From contig NZ_CP022548.1 in NCBI RefSeq assembly GCF_002776575.1, positions 62,001-126,000 of the forward strand: a stretch of DNA of 64,000 nucleotides. Direction: 5' to 3'. Every line of letters starts with the position of its first letter. Position 1 is the first letter of the stretch. Below the pieces are notes generated by a model. It ran no database searches and was not told the DNA's origin. It saw only the letters and a list, made by a program, of their open reading frames with translations. This document shows, one piece after another, positions 61,891-64,000 of the stretch. Both the position numbers and the translations under genes were made by a program. This stretch comes from Sphingorhabdus sp. YGSMI21 (GTDB lineage: Bacteria > Pseudomonadota > Alphaproteobacteria > Sphingomonadales > Sphingomonadaceae).

Positions 61891-62928
61891 CTACGGTTGC
61901 CTTTCGAACCATGTAAGTGCGCGTTCCACGCCCTCGCGTGCTTGCTTGATCACCGTTGTTTTCCAGCGCTCGTCGCAAACGAAAAAGGCGTCGTAGATGC
62001 TTTTCATGCACGCAAAGTCACGTGCCTTCGCGACTGCAGCTGCGTGGTCGATCCGCAACGCCTCAAGTACGGACATCTCGGGCAAAGTGCCGAATTCATG
62101 GGCAACCGCAATGACCGATGCTCCGCTCAACTGTCGCCTTACTCCGTCTGGTAGGTCGCCCGAGATAATATAGGAAATTGTTCCGGCCTCACCGCTTTCG
62201 ACATATTCCTCTCCCCATATGAAGCGTTCGATCTCTCGCTCCTTCGCTCGTGCGGTATGCGATCCGATGAATTGGCCGATGCCACCATCGCCCAGCCCGG
62301 TATGAAAGGCGATGATGCAAACCGTCCTTGCCGCACCGACATGCTTGGCAAGGATGGTTTCAAAATTGGCCCGCGCCCATGTCGGCGCAAAACCGCCGAA
62401 AAAAGGTGCTGCCGGGAAGCGATATTGGCCACCTGCGACTGCCGCGCGCATAGTCGGCATATCTGACTTCATCCATCGCATGAGTGCGGCATCTGCTGTA
62501 CTCTTTTGTGCGGCGCTGGGTGTAAGCCATTTGGCAAGCTGTTCGTCGAATGCAGGATTGGCCGGCAGTGGTTGATCGAAATCGACAAAGTTTCGGTTGA
62601 GATCGACGCCTTCCTCCGTCACGCGACGAAACCAAGCCATTCCATGTGGATTGACCGCATGGATCAAGACAATCTCAAGACCCTCAGACGGCAGCAGTCG
62701 ACCGATGAGATCGGTCGGGATCATCGATCCAGCGTAACCCTCGACGCCGTGCACGCCCGATATCAGGACAAGTTTTTGTGCAGTATTAGGATCGCCAAGA
62801 CACGCAACGTCGATAGCGAGCGCTTCGCCCTCCGGCCCTCGCTCGGGATTTGGATATTCGTTCAGCGTTGCATCTGCCAGTCGTGCGGCGCCTAGGAATG
62901 CCGACCGTGCTTGAGCGTAGGTGATCAT
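61891..62928 (-). CDS. DUF2817-family (M14-like) metallo-hydrolase
   Basis: A 345-aa protein related to zinc carboxypeptidases. H60 and E63 in LISGVHGVEGYAGS give the H-x2-E zinc pair; HAVNPHGMAWFRRVTEEGVD with LNRNF, and CIIAFHTGLGDGG (third ligand), are typical of DUF2817. The ATG at 62928 (MITYAQARSAFLGAA) begins the conserved part; an upstream ATG at 62982 lies in IS-derived DNA. Substrate unknown. It is adjacent to an IS remnant, so its promoter may have been replaced. Confidence 0.85.
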   Translation of the reverse strand: MITYAQARSAFLGAARLADATLNEYPNPERGPEGEALAIDVACLGDPNTAQKLVLISGVHGVEGYAGSMIPTDLIGRLLPSEGLEIVLIHAVNPHGMAWFRRVTEEGVDLNRNFVDFDQPLPANPAFDEQLAKWLTPSAAQKSTADAALMRWMKSDMPTMRAAVAGGQYRFPAAPFFGGFAPTWARANFETILAKHVGAARTVCIIAFHTGLGDGGIGQFIGSHTARAKEREIERFIWGEEYVESGEAGTISYIISGDLPDGVRRQLSGASVIAVAHEFGTLPEMSVLEALRIDHAAAVAKARDFACMKSIYDAFFVCDERWKTTVIKQAREGVERALTWFERQP

Positions 62929-62980
62929 CGCCACGTCAGCCAATGGCCTCGAAATGGAACCCCTTATCGGTCTTGCGGAC

Positions 62981-63479
62981 ACTCGCGAAGCATTGGCTAT
63001 TGACGTGGATCAAGGAATAAAGGGCGAACAGGTCGTCGAGGCCATGACCAGGATCAGCGCAGTTCGCGGCACGCCACGCGCCATTCGTGTGGACAACGGC
63101 CCCGAGTTCATCTCGAACGCTTTGGATCGATGGGCCTACGAAAATAAGGTAACGTTAGACTTCTAGCCACCTGGCAAACCGACGGACAACGCCTTTGTTG
63201 AATCGTTCAATGGTCGTCTGCGCGACGAATGTCTCAACACACATTGGTTCTTGTCTTTGGCCGACGCCAGGGGCAAAATAGAAGCGTGGAGACGGGACTA
63301 TAACGAGTGCCGTCCTCACACCTCTCTGGGCTGGATGACACCAGCCGAATTTTCTTCATCGCTCGGGGTTAACCCCGAGCGATGAAGGCCAGAGGCTAAC
63401 ATTGAACCCGGACACGAAACCGGGGGACCGTCAAACCGCCGGAACTCTAACATAGCCGCTGGACTACCCTAATGGGGCA
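62981..63479 (+). mobile_element. IS3-family element remnant (orfB 3' part and right end)
   Basis: Begins inside orfB at DTREALAIDVDQGIKGEQVV, contains RVDNGPEFISNALDRWA (Asp) and, after an in-frame TAG (63164-63166), [20 protein letters not shown] (Glu) and [12 protein letters not shown], ending at TGA 63383-63385. The right end reads inverted TGCCCCATTAGGGTAGTCCA from 63479. A perfect 20-bp palindrome covers 63361-63380 at the orfB end. The 5' half of the IS is missing and the frame is interrupted, so it is dead. Confidence 0.85.
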
Positions 63480-63588
63480 GGCCAGCGGGATGGGCTGCCG
63501 CGGTTAGAACGAGCGCCGCACCGGCCAATAGTATCAGTTTCCCTGATCTTGTCCTTATTTTTGATGGCTCTATAAGTCTCTGTCTCAT
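63469..63588 (-). pseudogene. Exported protein gene truncated by IS3 remnant
   Basis: Starts at ATG 63588 with MRQRLIEPSKIRTRSGKLIL and a hydrophobic LAGAALVLTAAAHPAG, i.e. a signal peptide. The frame reads into the IS right end at 63479 and stops (GLPH). Only the first 36 codons are native. It lies 47 bp downstream of copD on the same strand and was probably part of a copper-resistance operon. Confidence 0.6.
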
Positions 63589-63634
63589 TCTTAATTCTTC
63601 CCATATGGTGCGTTTCGCATATATTCCGGCGACT

Positions 63635-64000
63635 TCAACTCATCGGCGACATCAGGCCCACGATCGCTACAAGTCCAATGACCGCGATTGCCAGAGCTAT
63701 TTCAATTGATAAACTGATGCGTAGGGCCGCCAAACTGGCGGTTGGGTCTGTGTCCAAGCCGGCACTTACTGCACCTGCACGGCGCTTGCCGATAAGCGCG
63801 TTGCGCCCCCCGCACAGCAGCATGAGTGCCACAATCGCCATCTTTGTGGCGAGCAACTGCCCATAACCCGTCGTAAGCACCGTGCCGCTATTATGCAGAC
63901 CGAATATCATTTGCGCGTTAACGAGCCCGGTGATTGCAACCATGGCGACAAGCGCCATTCCAAGCGGAGCAAACTTATGCATTGCGTTTAACAAAGGTCC
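63635..64000 (-). CDS. copD: CopD-family copper-resistance membrane protein, partial
   Basis: The C-terminal 120 or so residues of a CopD-type inner-membrane protein; the 5' part lies beyond the window. Membrane segments are FAPLGMALVAMVAITGLVNA, GQLLATKMAIVALMLLCGGR and IEIALAIAVIGLVAIVGLMS. CopD works with CopC in copper uptake or tolerance. The call rests on the typical HKF..LGM, NAQM and LL.TKM..V segments. Confidence 0.75.
   Translation of the reverse strand, partial: GPLLNAMHKFAPLGMALVAMVAITGLVNAQMIFGLHNSGTVLTTGYGQLLATKMAIVALMLLCGGRNALIGKRRAGAVSAGLDTDPTASLAALRISLSIEIALAIAVIGLVAIVGLMSPMS

Noticed and set aside
1..64000. CRISPR array, tRNA or rRNA genes
   Set aside because: No regularly spaced repeats and no tRNA- or rRNA-like segments were noticed on reading the window.

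Overview
The window reads as accessory DNA of an alphaproteobacterium, most likely a sphingomonad. This is inferred from the style of the genes (an F-type transfer system with embedded DsbC-like and S26 peptidase genes, a TrwC/TraI-type relaxase, a compact alk operon); no database comparison was possible. There are no rRNA or tRNA genes, no replication or partition genes and no integrase, so plasmid and ICE cannot be told apart.

Layout. 1-3152: an IS256-family transposase fragment abutting a complete IS21-family element, which cuts an RND efflux gene. 3153-8535: the decayed RND/membrane-fusion pair, a PaaI-type thioesterase and an alpha/beta hydrolase, a divergent MarR regulator, and a double-hotdog thioesterase. 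9162-18806: a complete alkane-oxidation operon alkB-G-H-J-L-S-T on one strand (hydroxylase, two-domain rubredoxin, aldehyde and alcohol dehydrogenases, outer-membrane porin, MalT-like activator, rubredoxin reductase). 18816-19600: relics (IS end, AraC tail, IS5-like transposase). 19706-20417: AlpA and HTH regulators divergent from the transfer operon. 20779-38791: F-type mating-pair operon traA-L-E-K-B-dsbC-V-C-orf-trbI-S26 peptidase-W-U-trbC-N-F-H-G, nearly all start/stop overlapped. 38796-53924: cargo. 53995-54912: small divergent regulator pair (57-aa protein and S24 repressor). 54936-60501: traI, traD and a ribbon-helix-helix accessory gene, with a candidate oriT upstream and ssb beyond. 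61891-64000: DUF2817 hydrolase, IS3 remnant, and copper-resistance gene ends.

The most interesting part is the cargo, nearly all on the minus strand: an HNH-like protein; a 1710-aa STAND NTPase with an N-terminal PD-(D/E)xK-like nuclease (Avs-like defence candidate); a RiPP precursor with three tandem T-x-T-x-V...D-D core repeats; an ATP-grasp peptide ligase; a membrane protein start/stop-coupled to the ligase; and a HEPN-like protein. The precursor plus ATP-grasp pair has the hallmarks of a graspetide (omega-ester/amide peptide) cluster. The ligase gene is split by a two-ORF IS flanked by a 9-bp duplication (CATTGGGAT); removing the IS in silico restores an in-frame 312-aa enzyme ending in an ATGA overlap with the membrane-protein gene. 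That IS is itself interrupted, in its A7 frameshift signal, by an IS1111-type IS110-family element. The noncoding end of this element carries sequence matching both sides of its own insertion site, as expected of a bridge RNA.
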